A DNA stretch of 64,000 nucleotides from Pedobacter faecalis (GTDB lineage Bacteria; Bacteroidota; Bacteroidia; Sphingobacteriales; Sphingobacteriaceae): NCBI RefSeq assembly GCF_030182585.1, contig NZ_JARXOW010000001.1, forward strand, positions 2,046,001-2,110,000, written 5' to 3'. Shown one piece after another: positions 51,213-61,383 of this stretch. The translations under genes and the position numbers were made by a program. Below the pieces are notes generated by a model. That model searched no databases. It was not told the origin of the DNA and worked only from the letters and a program-made list of their open reading frames with translations. How positions within the stretch are numbered: position 1 is the stretch's first letter; every line of letters begins with the position of its first letter.

Positions 51213-52337
51213 CTAAGAAAGATATTCCCAATAATTATCACTGTTGATGACCCCTACTGCTTTCGGGTTGTAGCTTTCTAAAAACGATGGCGTAAACTTC
51301 ACCCGTACCTTCGGATTCCATTTTAATTCAAAAGCCTCGAAAGAATTGTCCTGCTCCTCAATATAGTCTATCTCAGCTTTGCCTACCGTTCTCCAGAAAT
51401 AAGTGTTGCCGTAAAAGCCCGAGTAAGCCAGATTCTTTTTACGCTCACTTATAATAAAGTTCTCCCAAAGTGCGCCAATATCATTCCGTTGTACCAAAGG
51501 AGCAAAATTGTTAATCACACTGTTCCGGATTCCGTTATCATAAAAATAGATCTTTCTAGACGTACTTATCTCATTGCGCAGATTTCGGGCCAGCGGGTTT
51601 AATCGAAATACAACAAAACATTTTTCCAGCAAATCTATATAATTACCTACTGTAGCCTTGTCAAGCCCCACCGTAACCGCCAGCTCATTATACGAAACCT
51701 CATTTCCCACCTGCCAGGCCAGTGCCTGCAACAACTTCATCAGCGCATCTGGCCTACGTATGCCGCCCGACTCCAGGATATCCTTATATAGATAGCTTCC
51801 GGCTAAGTTATTCAACGTTTCAATGCCAGAGGCCGGATTATTAATTACATCAGGGTACATACCCGTAATTAGAAATTCCTCCAATCGCGGTTGCACCTTT
51901 CCAAAAGAAAATTGCTCCTTCAGTTCCCTCCAGGCCAAAGGATACAGCCTATACTCCCATTTTCGTCCAGTAAGCGGCTCATTGATCTTACTCGCAATTT
52001 CCAATGCAGATGACCCCGAGATAAACAATTGAATATCCTTCCTGGAATCTATGATCATCTTTGCACTTAATCCGATATTCTCAAGTCGCTGCGCTTCATC
52101 AAATACGACCACTTTATTATTACCAATATAGTTATTAATAAAAGCTTGGCTAGGATTGCTCCAAAGTGTCCTTACCGCAGGATCATCACCGTTGATATAT
52201 AAAAAGTCTTTATCCAAAGCCGAAGCGATGGTGGTAATTAAAGTTGTCTTTCCCACCTGCCTAGGTCCCAGAATGACGATGGCCTTCTTGAAATCGATTT
52301 TACGCTCTAAAGTAGCTTTTAGCACCCGATTAATCAT
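51213..52337 (-). CDS. DUF4143-type AAA ATPase, second of a convergent pair
   Basis: A 374-residue relative of the neighbouring gene: Walker A GPRQVGKTT (24-32), Walker B VVVFDEAQRLENIG, LFISGSSALEIASKINEPLTGRK, then winged-helix residues (NELAVTVGLDKATVGNYIDLL). The C-terminus again carries an EIDYIEEQ...FELK pattern, like a PD-(D/E)XK nuclease core. It shows only moderate identity by eye to the first ATPase, so this is not a recent duplication. Two direct repeats of 32-bp period sit upstream, ending near the rfbD stop. Function unknown. Confidence 0.88.
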   Translation of the reverse strand: MINRVLKATLERKIDFKKAIVILGPRQVGKTTLITTIASALDKDFLYINGDDPAVRTLWSNPSQAFINNYIGNNKVVVFDEAQRLENIGLSAKMIIDSRKDIQLFISGSSALEIASKINEPLTGRKWEYRLYPLAWRELKEQFSFGKVQPRLEEFLITGMYPDVINNPASGIETLNNLAGSYLYKDILESGGIRRPDALMKLLQALAWQVGNEVSYNELAVTVGLDKATVGNYIDLLEKCFVVFRLNPLARNLRNEISTSRKIYFYDNGIRNSVINNFAPLVQRNDIGALWENFIISERKKNLAYSGFYGNTYFWRTVGKAEIDYIEEQDNSFEAFELKWNPKVRVKFTPSFLESYNPKAVGVINSDNYWEYLS

Positions 52338-52357
52338 ACTCAGACTGTGTATTCCCC

Positions 52358-52421
52358 AAATATAGGCTTTTTCAGGGAATATAATCCCTAAATATAGGCT
52401 TTTTCAGGGAATAGCCTCAAG
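52358..52421 (-). repeat. Two direct repeats with 32-bp period upstream of the second ATPase
   Basis: A 24-base identical block, AAATATAGGCTTTTTCAGGG followed by AATA, starts at 52358 and again at 52390, exactly 32 bp apart. Each block is preceded by a CCC-containing heptamer, and AGGGA/TCCCT arms form palindromes around the junction. The copy at 52390 runs 3 nt from the rfbD stop codon. The sequence differs from the repeats before the first ATPase but the period is the same. Confidence 0.75.
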
Positions 52422-53274
52422 ATAACGCCTCAATGCACTTTATCAGGCTGTCGCGCCAGTAGGGAACCTCCAGGCCAAAGGCCGATTTGATTTTGGATTT
52501 ATCCATAACAGAGAACTTCGGGCGTTTGGCCGCTGTTGGATAATCGGAAGAAGGAATCGGGTTTACCTTCACCTGCGTAGCGCTCAGCTCAAAGATCGCC
52601 TGAGCGAAATCGTACCAGGAAACCGCCCCTTCGTTGCTGTAATGATACAGGCCGTAACGGGCGCCCGGCCCGGACGCAGCAATAATATCCAATATAGCAC
52701 CAGCCAGGTCAATGGCATAAGTAGGAGAACCGATCTGGTCGGCGATGATATTCAACTCGTCGCGGTCGGCCCCAAGCTTAAGCATCGTTTTAACGAAGTT
52801 ATTGCCAAACTCCGAATACAGCCAGCTCGTGCGCAGAATAAAATGCTCAGGCAACACCTCAGCGATGGCCAGTTCGCCCTCAAGCTTCGTTAAGCCATAC
52901 ACACTGATCGGCTCGGCCATATCCTCCTCGCGAAGCAGCTCCACCACATCACCCTCAAACACGAAATCCGTAGAAATATGCACCATTGCGGCACCATGCT
53001 CCGCACACAAACGTGCAATATTCAAAGCACCATCGCGGTTTACGGCGCGACAAACATCCACATCCGACTCCGCCTTATCGACCGCCGTATACGCCGCACA
53101 ATTTATAACAAAAGAAGGCTTCACCTCGGCAAACAAAGCCGAAAGCGCGTCGACGTCCAGAATATTCGCCGAAGACTCCTCCGGGAAAACCAGGGAATCC
53201 AAACCGCGCCTTTCAGCAACCACCCTCAGGCACTGCCCCAGCTGACCAGAAGCACCAAGCACCAAAACCCTCAT
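52417..53274 (-). CDS. rfbD: dTDP-4-dehydrorhamnose reductase
   Basis: A 285-residue NADPH-dependent SDR (RmlD) catalysing the last step to dTDP-L-rhamnose. N-terminal [28 protein letters not shown] in the middle, catalytic YGLTKLEGE. The start overlaps the rfbA stop by 4 nt. It closes the rfbB, rfbC, rfbA, rfbD operon. Confidence 0.94.
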   Translation of the reverse strand: MRVLVLGASGQLGQCLRVVAERRGLDSLVFPEESSANILDVDALSALFAEVKPSFVINCAAYTAVDKAESDVDVCRAVNRDGALNIARLCAEHGAAMVHISTDFVFEGDVVELLREEDMAEPISVYGLTKLEGELAIAEVLPEHFILRTSWLYSEFGNNFVKTMLKLGADRDELNIIADQIGSPTYAIDLAGAILDIIAASGPGARYGLYHYSNEGAVSWYDFAQAIFELSATQVKVNPIPSSDYPTAAKRPKFSVMDKSKIKSAFGLEVPYWRDSLIKCIEALS

Positions 53275-54134
53275 TGTTTTATCAATTTAAGCAGATACTG
53301 ACCATAACCACTCTTCACCAAAGGCTCCGCTACCGCGCGCAACTGCTCCGCGTCAATAAAGCCCATCCGATAAGCCACCTCCTCAATAGCCCCGATCTTC
53401 AAGCCCTGGCGCTCCTCAATCACCTGCACAAACTGGCCCGCCTGCATCAGCGAATTAAACGTACCCGTATCAAGCCATGCCGTACCCCGGCTCAGCACAC
53501 CCACCTTCAGCTTACCCTGCTCCAGGTACACCTTGTTCACATCCGTAATCTCATACTCACCGCGGGGCGAAGGCTTAATATTCTTCGCAATCTCCACCAC
53601 CGAATTATCATAAAAATACAAGCCCGGAACCGCATAATCCGACTTAGGCTGCAGCGGCTTCTCCTCAATAGAAATCGCCACATTGTTCGCGTCGAACTCT
53701 ACCACACCATAACGCTCCGGATCAGACACCTGGTAAGCAAACACCACACCCCCTTCCGGATCACTGCTCGACTGCAGCAACTTGCTCATACCTTCACCAT
53801 AGAAAATATTATCACCCAGCACCAGCGCCACCTTATCATTACCAATAAAATCAGCCCCGATCACAAAAGCCTGGGCCAGTCCGTTCGGCAACTCCTGCAC
53901 CGCATACGAAAACTTACAGCCCAGTTTAGAACCATCGCCCAGCAGCTTCTCAAAATTCGGCAAATCATGCGGCGTAGAAATAATCAGGATCTCGTTAATC
54001 CCCGCCAGCATCAAAGTCGACAACGGATAATAAATCATCGGCTTATCATAAACCGGCATCATCTGCTTGCTCATCGCAAGCGTTAACGGATGTAAACGAG
54101 TGCCGCTACCACCGGCTAATATTATACCTTTCAT
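53271..54134 (-). CDS. rfbA: Glucose-1-phosphate thymidylyltransferase
   Basis: A 287-residue enzyme (RmlA) that makes dTDP-glucose. Opening loop [30 protein letters not shown], then [14 protein letters not shown] and the C-terminal [15 protein letters not shown]. It is coupled to rfbD by a 4-nt overlap and is 8 nt downstream of rfbC. Confidence 0.96.
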   Translation of the reverse strand: MKGIILAGGSGTRLHPLTLAMSKQMMPVYDKPMIYYPLSTLMLAGINEILIISTPHDLPNFEKLLGDGSKLGCKFSYAVQELPNGLAQAFVIGADFIGNDKVALVLGDNIFYGEGMSKLLQSSSDPEGGVVFAYQVSDPERYGVVEFDANNVAISIEEKPLQPKSDYAVPGLYFYDNSVVEIAKNIKPSPRGEYEITDVNKVYLEQGKLKVGVLSRGTAWLDTGTFNSLMQAGQFVQVIEERQGLKIGAIEEVAYRMGFIDAEQLRAVAEPLVKSGYGQYLLKLIKQ

Positions 54135-54142
54135 GTTCGAAA

Positions 54143-54679
54143 TTATACGTTAAAATACGGAAGAATTACATCCTTATCACTTAAACTGCGCTTATCGGCC
54201 GGAATGCGCCAGTCGATACCCAAAGTAGGATCATCATAGCGAATACCGCCTTCCGAAGCCTTGTTGTACGTATTGTCACACTTATACGCAAACACCGCCG
54301 TTTCGCTCAGTACCGAAAAACCATGAGCGAAACCACGCGGCACATACAGCTGCAGATTATTCTCCGCTGTAAGCTCCACAGCAACCCACTCACCAAAAGT
54401 CTCAGACCCCTCACGAAGGTCCACAGCCACATCAAGCACCGCACCCTCAATCACCCGCACCAGCTTAGCCTGCGCATGCTCACCCTTCTGGAAATGCAAG
54501 CCCCTGATCACCCCGTAAGTCGAAGCACTCTGATTGTCCTGCACAAAATGGCCATTCTGTCCCGTCAGCTCCTCAAACTTAGGCTCATTAAAGCTTTCAA
54601 AAAAATAACCGCGACTGTCCTTAAACACCGTAGGCTCAATAACAAAACAACCCTTAAGCTTAGTCTCCGTAACCTTCAT
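54143..54679 (-). CDS. rfbC: dTDP-4-dehydrorhamnose 3,5-epimerase
   Basis: A 178-residue cupin-fold epimerase (RmlC). Visible signatures: [33 protein letters not shown] (catalytic His in GLHFQ) and [14 protein letters not shown]. The ATG directly follows the rfbB stop with no gap, so the genes are translationally coupled. Confidence 0.95.
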   Translation of the reverse strand: MKVTETKLKGCFVIEPTVFKDSRGYFFESFNEPKFEELTGQNGHFVQDNQSASTYGVIRGLHFQKGEHAQAKLVRVIEGAVLDVAVDLREGSETFGEWVAVELTAENNLQLYVPRGFAHGFSVLSETAVFAYKCDNTYNKASEGGIRYDDPTLGIDWRIPADKRSLSDKDVILPYFNV

Positions 54680-55735
54680 CTATCTCTGGGCGTATTGCGT
54701 ATCATAATAAGACTGGTAAGCACCCGAAGTTACATTACTCAGCCATTCCTCATTTTCAAGATACCAGTCGACAGTTTTAGCCAAACCCTCCTCAAACTGC
54801 AGGCTAGGCACCCAGCCCAGCTCCTGCTGCAGCTTCGTCGAATCGATCGCATAACGCAGATCATGACCCGCCCTATCCGTCACAAAAGTGATCAGTTTGG
54901 CCGACTCACCCGGCTCGCGACCCAACTTCTCGTCCATAATGCGGCAAAGCAAATGAATCAAATCAATATTCTTCCACTCATTATGCCCACCAATATTATA
55001 CGTCTGCCCCGTAGCAGCCTTATGGAAAATCACATCAATCGCACGCGCATGATCCTCTACCCAAAGCCAGTCACGCACATTCTCACCCTTGCCATATACC
55101 GGCACAGGCCTGTTCTTCTGAATATTATTAATCGCCAGCGGAATCAGCTTTTCCGGAAAATGATGCGAACCATAATTGTTCGAACAATTCGAAATCACCA
55201 CATCCAAACCATACGTATCATGATAAGCACGAACAAAATGATCAGACGAAGCCTTAGAAGCCGAATACGGACTATGCGGATCATAAGCCGTAGACTCCGT
55301 AAACATGCCCGACTCACCCAGCGCACCATACACCTCATCGGTAGACACATGATAAAAACGCTTCTTATCATAGTCACCCTTCCAATATTCACGCGCCGCG
55401 TTCAGCAAATTCACCGTACCAATCACGTTCGTCATTACAAAAGCCGTAGGATCCGTAATAGAGCGGTCCACGTGCGACTCCGCAGCCAAATGAATCACCG
55501 CATCAAAGTTCTCCGTTTCAAACAACTCATTGATCTCCGCTGCATCCGTAATATCCAAACGCACAAACTTATAATTCGGCTTATCTTCAATATCCCTCAG
55601 GTTAGCCAGGTTTCCAGCATAAGTAAGCTTATCAAGATTTACAATCTGATAATCAGGATAAGTATTCACAAACCTGCGCACCACGTGCGAACCAATGAAA
55701 CCGGCACCACCGGTAATGAGGATTTTCTTGTTCAT
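54680..55735 (-). CDS. rfbB: dTDP-glucose 4,6-dehydratase
   Basis: A 351-residue SDR (RmlB) and first gene of the dTDP-rhamnose operon. NAD loop TGGAGFIGSHVVRRF, Ser-Thr-Asp triad segment HVSTDEVYGALG, Tyr-Lys motif YSASKASSDHFVRA, and NNYGSHHFPEKLIPL. The enzyme dehydrates dTDP-glucose before RfbC and RfbD. A REP-like element lies upstream at 55792. Confidence 0.96.
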   Translation of the reverse strand: MNKKILITGGAGFIGSHVVRRFVNTYPDYQIVNLDKLTYAGNLANLRDIEDKPNYKFVRLDITDAAEINELFETENFDAVIHLAAESHVDRSITDPTAFVMTNVIGTVNLLNAAREYWKGDYDKKRFYHVSTDEVYGALGESGMFTESTAYDPHSPYSASKASSDHFVRAYHDTYGLDVVISNCSNNYGSHHFPEKLIPLAINNIQKNRPVPVYGKGENVRDWLWVEDHARAIDVIFHKAATGQTYNIGGHNEWKNIDLIHLLCRIMDEKLGREPGESAKLITFVTDRAGHDLRYAIDSTKLQQELGWVPSLQFEEGLAKTVDWYLENEEWLSNVTSGAYQSYYDTQYAQR

Positions 55736-55791
55736 TTATAAACCATTAATTCTCCAAAAATGCAAAAAAGCTACCAAAGTTTTAAGCTTAT

Positions 55792-55819
55792 CGTCATCTC
55801 AAGGAGCGAAGCGACGAGG
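55792..55819 (+). repeat. REP-like element 3 (GTCATCTC family)
   Basis: CGTCATCTCAAGGAGCGAAG, followed by CGACGAGG: the longest copy of the dispersed family in the window. GAGCGAAGCGACGAGG resembles the common GCGAAGCGAAG core of Bacteroidota intergenic repeats. It lies between rfbB and the vapC stop. Confidence 0.6.
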
Positions 55820-55884
55820 CTACCGTGAAATATTGAAATGGCATTTCAGATTTTCACGGTAAACCGGACGAAACTATCTAAAGA

Positions 55885-56265
55885 TTATAACTCGTAAGGA
55901 TTTATTACATCGAGGTTTTTGAGATGCTTAAAGTCAGCGGTATTACGTGTGATCAAAACAAAGCCATACGCCATTGCTGTAGCAGCTATCACAGCATCAG
56001 GCAACTTAATTCGATAAGCTTTCCGAAGGGATATGGTTTCCAAAGCAACAACTTCACTAAGCGGATAAATCGTTGCTACGTCAACAAACTTTTGCAATGC
56101 CCTTATTTCCGCTTCCGGAGTACTATTTCCTGAAAACAACTCAATTTGAGTGATCACAGATATTATTGGTTCAATGCCCGTCATCAGAGCCCTACCCTCA
56201 GGCGGCATCTTGCCATTAAAAAAGTCAATTACCGCGTTGGAATCGATCAGATATCTCTTTCCCAT
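55885..56265 (-). CDS. vapC: VapC-type PIN-domain toxin
   Basis: A 126-residue PIN-domain ribonuclease. The acidic active-site residues are visible: D in LIDSNAVIDFF, E in QIELFSGNS, D in KLPDAVIAATA, and D in NTADFKHL. As the toxin of a type II pair it would cleave RNA (typically tRNA) when its antitoxin is lost. Its start overlaps the antitoxin gene by 19 nt. The pair interrupts the EPS gene block and is bracketed by REP-like repeats. Confidence 0.88.
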   Translation of the reverse strand: MGKRYLIDSNAVIDFFNGKMPPEGRALMTGIEPIISVITQIELFSGNSTPEAEIRALQKFVDVATIYPLSEVVALETISLRKAYRIKLPDAVIAATAMAYGFVLITRNTADFKHLKNLDVINPYEL

Positions 56266-56477
56266 TCTGAACGGCTTCGCTGAACATTGCTTTGCAAATC
56301 ACTCGCAGTCTTGTCGGAAAGAATACCCCAAAAGTCCCCCATAGTGACCTGATGAGTAACACTATGTTCTAGTTCTTCTAGCGACAAGAAAGTGACCTCA
56401 ATCTTCTTACCGACATACTCTTTAGGAATATCGAGTTTAATTTGATCATTTTCCGGAACCACAATTGTTCTTACCAT
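56247..56477 (-). CDS. vapB: Putative VapB-type antitoxin
   Basis: A 76-residue protein with an AbrB/MazE-like N-terminus (VPENDQIKLDIPKEYVGKKIEVTF) for DNA binding and a C-terminal tail (SRSEWERDI) of the kind that neutralises PIN toxins. The ATG at 56477 gives a clean N-terminus; an in-frame upstream ATG adds 13 non-conserved residues. It overlaps vapC by 19 nt, the usual order antitoxin then toxin. Confidence 0.8.
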   Translation of the reverse strand: MVRTIVVPENDQIKLDIPKEYVGKKIEVTFLSLEELEHSVTHQVTMGDFWGILSDKTASDLQSNVQRSRSEWERDI

Positions 56478-56541
56478 ACTCAAATATACTTTATTTATCC
56501 AGAAAGAAAAAACCAATCAATAGTGCTTTTAGGAGGTTTCT

Positions 56542-56572
56542 CCGTCATCTTGAGGAACAAAACGAGGAGCGC
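56542..56572 (+). repeat. REP-like element 4 (GTCATCTTGAGG family)
   Basis: CCGTCATCTTGAGGAACAAA, followed by ACGAGGAGCGC, resembles element 3 in the same orientation. With element 3 it brackets the vapBC pair. Confidence 0.55.
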
Positions 56573-56606
56573 AAAAAAAATCCCGTTACACCAAAGCATA
56601 ACGGGA
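56572..56606 (-). terminator. Intrinsic terminator of ugd
   Basis: TCCCGTTA (56581-56588) and TAACGGGA (56599-56606) pair with a 10-nt loop. On the minus strand an eight-base T-run (56573-56580) follows, directly after the ugd stop. Confidence 0.85.
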
Positions 56607-56627
56607 CAAAAAAATATACGTTAAAAA

Positions 56628-58025
56628 TTAATTTACACCAATAGCTTTAACCTTAAAGCCAATTGCGCGCAATTTCTCAGCATCCAAGATGTTACGACCG
56701 TCAAAAATCTTAGCAGGTTTTTTCATATTGTCGTAAATACGCTGCCAGTCATAGTCCTTAAACTCATCCCATTCCGTAAGAATAGCAATGGCATGCGCAT
56801 TCTCACAAGCACGATACGGATCCTCAAATACCTTCACCTGTTCGCGGTTCTCCTCAGGCTTGCGCGTATTCAGGTAATCCAGGTCGCCCAAAATCTGGTG
56901 CTCCTGAACCTTAGGATCGTACACACGAACCTTAGCTTGTTCATTTAAAAGCTCATCAGCAACATAAATAGCGGCCGACTCACGTGTATCGTTGGTATCC
57001 TTCTTAAAAGCCCATCCCAGGAAAGCGATCTTTTTGCCAGAAACCGTATTGTACAAATCCTTAACAATACCATGCGCAAAACGCTTCTTCTGGTGATCGT
57101 TCATAATAATCACCTGCTCCCAGTAGTCCGCCACCTCTCTCAAGCCGAAAGTGCGCGAAATATACACCAGGTTAAGAATATCCTTCTGGAAGCAAGAACC
57201 ACCAAAACCCACAGAAGCTTTCAAGAACTTAGGGCCAATACGACTATCCGTACCAATAGCACGGGCCACCTCATTTACATCAGCTTCAGTCTTCTCGCAA
57301 AGTTCTGATATAGAATTTATCGATGATATCCGCTGAGCGAGATAAGCATTCGCCACCAGCTTAGAAAGCTCAGAAGACCAAACATTAGTGGTTAAGATAC
57401 GCTCACGAGGAATCCAGTGCGCATAAATATCAACCAAAGCCTGAATGGCCTCTTTACCCTCAGGCGTCTGATCACCACCAATCAACACACGATCAGGCAT
57501 CAGCAAATCCTCCACAGCAGTACCCTCAGCCAAAAACTCAGGGTTAGACAACACCTGGAAGTTTACCCCATTACCCGTATTATCCAAAATATCACGAACC
57601 GCCTCAGCAGTACGCACAGGCAAAGTAGATTTCTCTACAATAATCTTATCCGATTTAGAAACACGTGCAATTTGACGCGCACAAAGCTCAATCCATTTCA
57701 AATCTGCACCCTGACCTTTACCAGCACCATAAGTTTTAGTAGGCGTGTTTACAGAAATAAAAACCATCTCCGCTTCATCAATAGCTTTATCTACATCGGT
57801 AGAAAAAAACAGGTTACGACCACGCGCCTCAGCAACAACATCACTCAAACCAGGTTCATACACAGGGATGTTCTCCGTGTCAGGATCATTCCAGGCAGCA
57901 ATTCTAGCCTCATTTAAATCGACTACAGTAACTTTAATTTCAGGACACTGCTTAGCGATAACAGCCATTGTAGGGCCTCCAACATACCCTGCACCGATGC
58001 AGCAAATTGATGTGATTTTTTTCAT
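56628..58025 (-). CDS. ugd: UDP-glucose 6-dehydrogenase
   Basis: A 465-residue enzyme that oxidises UDP-glucose to UDP-glucuronate. NAD loop [18 protein letters not shown]; catalytic Cys in [17 protein letters not shown]-binding [28 protein letters not shown]. Sequence style and length resemble the animal/plant type more than short enterobacterial Ugd. The ATG at 58025 gives a start next to the dinucleotide fold; an in-frame TTG 4 codons earlier is less likely. It is divergent from gmd. Confidence 0.95.
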   Translation of the reverse strand: MKKITSICCIGAGYVGGPTMAVIAKQCPEIKVTVVDLNEARIAAWNDPDTENIPVYEPGLSDVVAEARGRNLFFSTDVDKAIDEAEMVFISVNTPTKTYGAGKGQGADLKWIELCARQIARVSKSDKIIVEKSTLPVRTAEAVRDILDNTGNGVNFQVLSNPEFLAEGTAVEDLLMPDRVLIGGDQTPEGKEAIQALVDIYAHWIPRERILTTNVWSSELSKLVANAYLAQRISSINSISELCEKTEADVNEVARAIGTDSRIGPKFLKASVGFGGSCFQKDILNLVYISRTFGLREVADYWEQVIIMNDHQKKRFAHGIVKDLYNTVSGKKIAFLGWAFKKDTNDTRESAAIYVADELLNEQAKVRVYDPKVQEHQILGDLDYLNTRKPEENREQVKVFEDPYRACENAHAIAILTEWDEFKDYDWQRIYDNMKKPAKIFDGRNILDAEKLRAIGFKVKAIGVN

Positions 58026-58158
58026 ATTAGGATACAAATATTTCCGACGTTAAAACTGCAAAAAAACTATTAAACTAGCCACAATAAGAATGAAATATTA
58101 TTAGCTACAAACTTAGTGTAAAAAGTACACAAAAGTAAGCAAATAACTATAAATCACT

Positions 58159-58166
58159 TATATTTG
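58159..58166 (+). promoter_or_regulatory. Candidate -7 element of the gmd promoter
   Basis: TATATTTG is a full match to TAnnTTTG, 73 nt before the gmd ATG. No TTTG is seen at the -33 distance, so support is partial. Confidence 0.4.
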
Positions 58167-58239
58167 TATAAATTCTCTATAATTCTTAAGTTTTTGTTAA
58201 CCCATTATTAATAAATCACGCTAAAAACTCCTCAAATCG

Positions 58240-59352
58240 ATGAAAAAAGCACTAATCACAGGGATCACGGGTCAGGACGGCTCCTATCTAGCCGACTTTT
58301 TGTTAAAAAAAGGATATGAAGTTCACGGTATCAAACGCCGTAGCTCTTTGTTTAATACAGATCGTATCGATCATCTTTATCAGGACCCGCACGAAAGTAA
58401 TGTGAAATTTGTTTTGCACTATGGTGATTTAAGTGATTCAACCAACCTTATCCGCATTATTCAGCAGGTTCAGCCAGACGAAATTTATAATCTCGGCGCA
58501 ATGAGCCACGTACACGTAAGTTTTGAAACTCCTGAATACACAGCAAATGCAGATGGTATCGGTACCTTAAGAATTTTAGAAGCTATCCGGATTTTAGGTT
58601 TAGTAAACAAAACGAAGGTTTACCAGGCTTCTACATCAGAACTGTATGGTTTGGTGCAGGCAGTGCCTCAATCAGAAACCACACCATTCTATCCGCGTTC
58701 TCCTTACGCAGTAGCTAAAATGTACGCTTACTGGATTACCGTAAACTACAGGGAAGCTTACGGCATGTACGCTTGCAACGGTATCTTGTTTAACCACGAG
58801 AGTCCGCTACGGGGCGAAACTTTCGTTACTCGTAAGATCACCCGCGGCACCGCTAAAATTGCTTTAGGTCTGCAAGATAAATTGTACCTGGGTAACCTAA
58901 ATGCACAACGCGACTGGGGCCACGCTAAAGATTACGTTGAGGCCATGTGGTTAATCCTTCAGCAAGAAAAACCAGAAGACTTTGTTATTGCTACTGGTGT
59001 AACTACCACAGTGCGCGACTTTATTAAAATGGCTTTCAGCGAAGTGGGCATTACATTAGAGTTTAAAGGTGAAGGCGTTGACGAAAAAGGATACGTAGTA
59101 TCCTGCAGCAAGCCTGAATTCCAGATTGAAGTAGGTAAAGAAGTAGTGGCAGTTGATCCGCGTTACTTCAGGCCTACTGAAGTAGATTTGCTTATCGGCG
59201 ATCCAACCAAGTGCAAAGAAAAACTAAACTGGATGCCTAAGTACGACCTCGCCGGATTGGTTAACGACATGATGACTTCAGATGTTCAGCATTTCCAAAA
59301 AGAAAAAATGTTGAAAGATGCTGGTTATGCAGTTAAAAACCAATACGAATAA
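58240..59352 (+). CDS. gmd: GDP-mannose 4,6-dehydratase
   Basis: A 370-residue SDR that makes GDP-4-keto-6-deoxymannose. [24 protein letters not shown] at the start, [28 protein letters not shown] with the catalytic Ser/Thr, [12 protein letters not shown] for the Tyr-Lys pair, [18 protein letters not shown] for substrate binding. First gene of a gmd, fcl, manC operon. The product feeds fcl to GDP-L-fucose. Confidence 0.97.
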   Translation: MKKALITGITGQDGSYLADFLLKKGYEVHGIKRRSSLFNTDRIDHLYQDPHESNVKFVLHYGDLSDSTNLIRIIQQVQPDEIYNLGAMSHVHVSFETPEYTANADGIGTLRILEAIRILGLVNKTKVYQASTSELYGLVQAVPQSETTPFYPRSPYAVAKMYAYWITVNYREAYGMYACNGILFNHESPLRGETFVTRKITRGTAKIALGLQDKLYLGNLNAQRDWGHAKDYVEAMWLILQQEKPEDFVIATGVTTTVRDFIKMAFSEVGITLEFKGEGVDEKGYVVSCSKPEFQIEVGKEVVAVDPRYFRPTEVDLLIGDPTKCKEKLNWMPKYDLAGLVNDMMTSDVQHFQKEKMLKDAGYAVKNQYE

Positions 59353-59354
59353 GA

Positions 59355-60287
59355 ATGGAAAAAAATGCAAAAATATACGTAGCCGGCCACAATGGAATGG
59401 TAGGCTCTGCTATAGTAAGAAAACTGAAGAGCGAAGGTTATGAAAACATCATAACCCGATCTTCAAAAGAACTGGATCTTACCGACAGCCCGTCGGTAAA
59501 AAACTTTTTTGAAACAGAAAAACCTGAGTATGTTTTTCTGGCCGCAGCCAAAGTAGGCGGCATCATGGCCAATAACATCTACAGAGGTGAGTTCTTGTAC
59601 GAAAACCTGATGATCCAAAACAATGTGATTCATCAGTCCTATCTTAACGAGGTTAAGAAATTGATGTTCTTGGGTTCATCATGTATTTATCCTAAACTGG
59701 CTCCACAGCCCCTAAAGGAGGAATACTTATTAACCGGTGAGCTTGAGCCTACAAATGAGCCGTACGCTATTGCTAAGATTGCAGGCATCAAGCTTTGCGA
59801 TGCCTACCGCTCACAGTATGGTTGCAATTACATTTCTGTAATGCCTACCAACCTTTACGGACCAAATGACAATTACGACCTGAACAACTCTCATGTTTTG
59901 CCAGCCTTGATCCGCAAAGTGATCACCGCTAAAAACAATGGCGTGTCATCGGTAACCATTTGGGGAACCGGTACGCCAAAACGTGAGTTCCTTTACGTAG
60001 ACGATCTTGCAGATGCATGTTTCTATTTAATGCAAACTTACAATGAGCCCGGCTTGGTAAATATCGGCGTAGGTGAAGATGTTACCATACTGGAACTTGC
60101 CCAGCTTATTGCCAAAGTAGTAGGATTTGAAGGTGAAATAAAAACAGACCCGTCAAAGCCAGACGGCACACCAAGAAAGCTGATGGATGTAAGCAAATTA
60201 CACGCACAAGGCTGGAAAGCGCAAGTATCGCTGGAAGAAGGGATTACCCGCGTATTCAATGATGTTAAAAATTTGAATTGGAATTAA
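59355..60287 (+). CDS. fcl: GDP-L-fucose synthase
   Basis: A 310-residue epimerase/reductase (WcaG/Fcl) converting the Gmd product to GDP-L-fucose. [14 protein letters not shown] loop, [36 protein letters not shown], catalytic YAIAKIAGI. The start is 2 nt after the gmd stop and its stop shares bases with the manC start (TAATG). Confidence 0.96.
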   Translation: MEKNAKIYVAGHNGMVGSAIVRKLKSEGYENIITRSSKELDLTDSPSVKNFFETEKPEYVFLAAAKVGGIMANNIYRGEFLYENLMIQNNVIHQSYLNEVKKLMFLGSSCIYPKLAPQPLKEEYLLTGELEPTNEPYAIAKIAGIKLCDAYRSQYGCNYISVMPTNLYGPNDNYDLNNSHVLPALIRKVITAKNNGVSSVTIWGTGTPKREFLYVDDLADACFYLMQTYNEPGLVNIGVGEDVTILELAQLIAKVVGFEGEIKTDPSKPDGTPRKLMDVSKLHAQGWKAQVSLEEGITRVFNDVKNLNWN

Positions 60288-61363
60288 TGTCTAACAACTA
60301 TGTATTTATTATGGCCGGAGGCGTTGGCAGCCGCTTCTGGCCAAAAAGCCGAAACAACTTCCCTAAACAATTCATTGATATTCTGGGCGTAGGAAAATCC
60401 CTACTGCAGCTTACCTATGAGCGCTTCCTGAAGCTTTGCCCGCAGGAGAATATTTACATCGTTACTAATGGCCAGTACGCGCCTATCATCCAAGAGCAGT
60501 TAACAGGAATAAACGCCGATCAAATCATCTGTGAACCTAGCAGGAACAATACTGCACCCTGCATAGCTTACGCCTCGTTCAAAATCAATGCCTTAAACCC
60601 AGACGCAAACATCGTAGTTGCGCCATCTGATCACTTCATTTTGTATGAAGACATCTTCATAGAGAAAATCAAACAAGCACTAGACTTCACCGCCGCAAAC
60701 GACGCCCTGGTTACATTGGGCATAACACCAACCCGGCCGGATACAGGTTACGGCTATATTCAATACGCAAGTGAAGCAGCTAACAGCGTTCATAAAGTAC
60801 TTCACTTCAGAGAAAAACCTGACCTAGAGAAAGCCAAAGCATTCCTTGCAGAAGGAAATTATGTTTGGAACGCAGGAATATTCATTTGGAAAGCAGAATC
60901 TATCTTACGCGCGCTTAACACCCATTCCAAAGAGATTTACGATCTCTTCAATAACGGGGCGGAGATTTACAATACCGAAGGTGAGCGAAGCTTTATTGAT
61001 GAGCGCTACCCAACATCCCCAAACATTTCCATAGATTATGCTATTATGGAACAGGCGGATAACGTTTATACTATACCGGCGGAATTTGGATGGTCTGACC
61101 TGGGAACCTGGGCTTCTCTGTACGAGGCAGCACCAAAAGATGAAGAAAACAACGTGATTTCTGGAAACCAGGTGTACACTGCTGATACGACTAATAGCAT
61201 CATACATATCAATAAAGACAAATTGGCCGTTATTAAAGGACTGGATAACTTTATTGTAGTTGATGAGGGTAATGCACTATTGATTTACCCAAAAACTCAG
61301 GAGCAAGAGATAAAAGAAGTAGTTAAGGAGTTAAGTTCAACTTACGGAAGTATATTTGCGTAG
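60287..61363 (+). CDS. manC: Mannose-1-phosphate guanylyltransferase
   Basis: A 358-residue monofunctional enzyme that makes GDP-mannose, the Gmd substrate. Loop GGVGSRFWPKSRNNFPKQF at the start, CEPSRNNTAPCIAYA, VAPSDHFI, GYGYIQY, FREKPDLEKA. The phosphomannose isomerase fusion domain found in some relatives is absent. The ATG at 60287 is chosen by its TAATG junction with fcl; a frame start 9 nt earlier lies inside fcl. Confidence 0.95.
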   Translation: MSNNYVFIMAGGVGSRFWPKSRNNFPKQFIDILGVGKSLLQLTYERFLKLCPQENIYIVTNGQYAPIIQEQLTGINADQIICEPSRNNTAPCIAYASFKINALNPDANIVVAPSDHFILYEDIFIEKIKQALDFTAANDALVTLGITPTRPDTGYGYIQYASEAANSVHKVLHFREKPDLEKAKAFLAEGNYVWNAGIFIWKAESILRALNTHSKEIYDLFNNGAEIYNTEGERSFIDERYPTSPNISIDYAIMEQADNVYTIPAEFGWSDLGTWASLYEAAPKDEENNVISGNQVYTADTTNSIIHINKDKLAVIKGLDNFIVVDEGNALLIYPKTQEQEIKEVVKELSSTYGSIFA

Positions 61364-61383
61364 TTAAACATAACTTCGAGCTC

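Noticed and set aside
53274..54086. Long open frame opposite rfbA (270 codons)
   Set aside because: Same reason: low-complexity Arg/His/Leu composition and full overlap with a well-supported gene.
54323..55741. Long open frame opposite rfbB and rfbC (about 470 codons)
   Set aside because: Its composition is Ile/Arg/His/Leu-rich with no domain, and it mirrors genes with clear family signatures. It is an effect of codon bias on the antisense strand.
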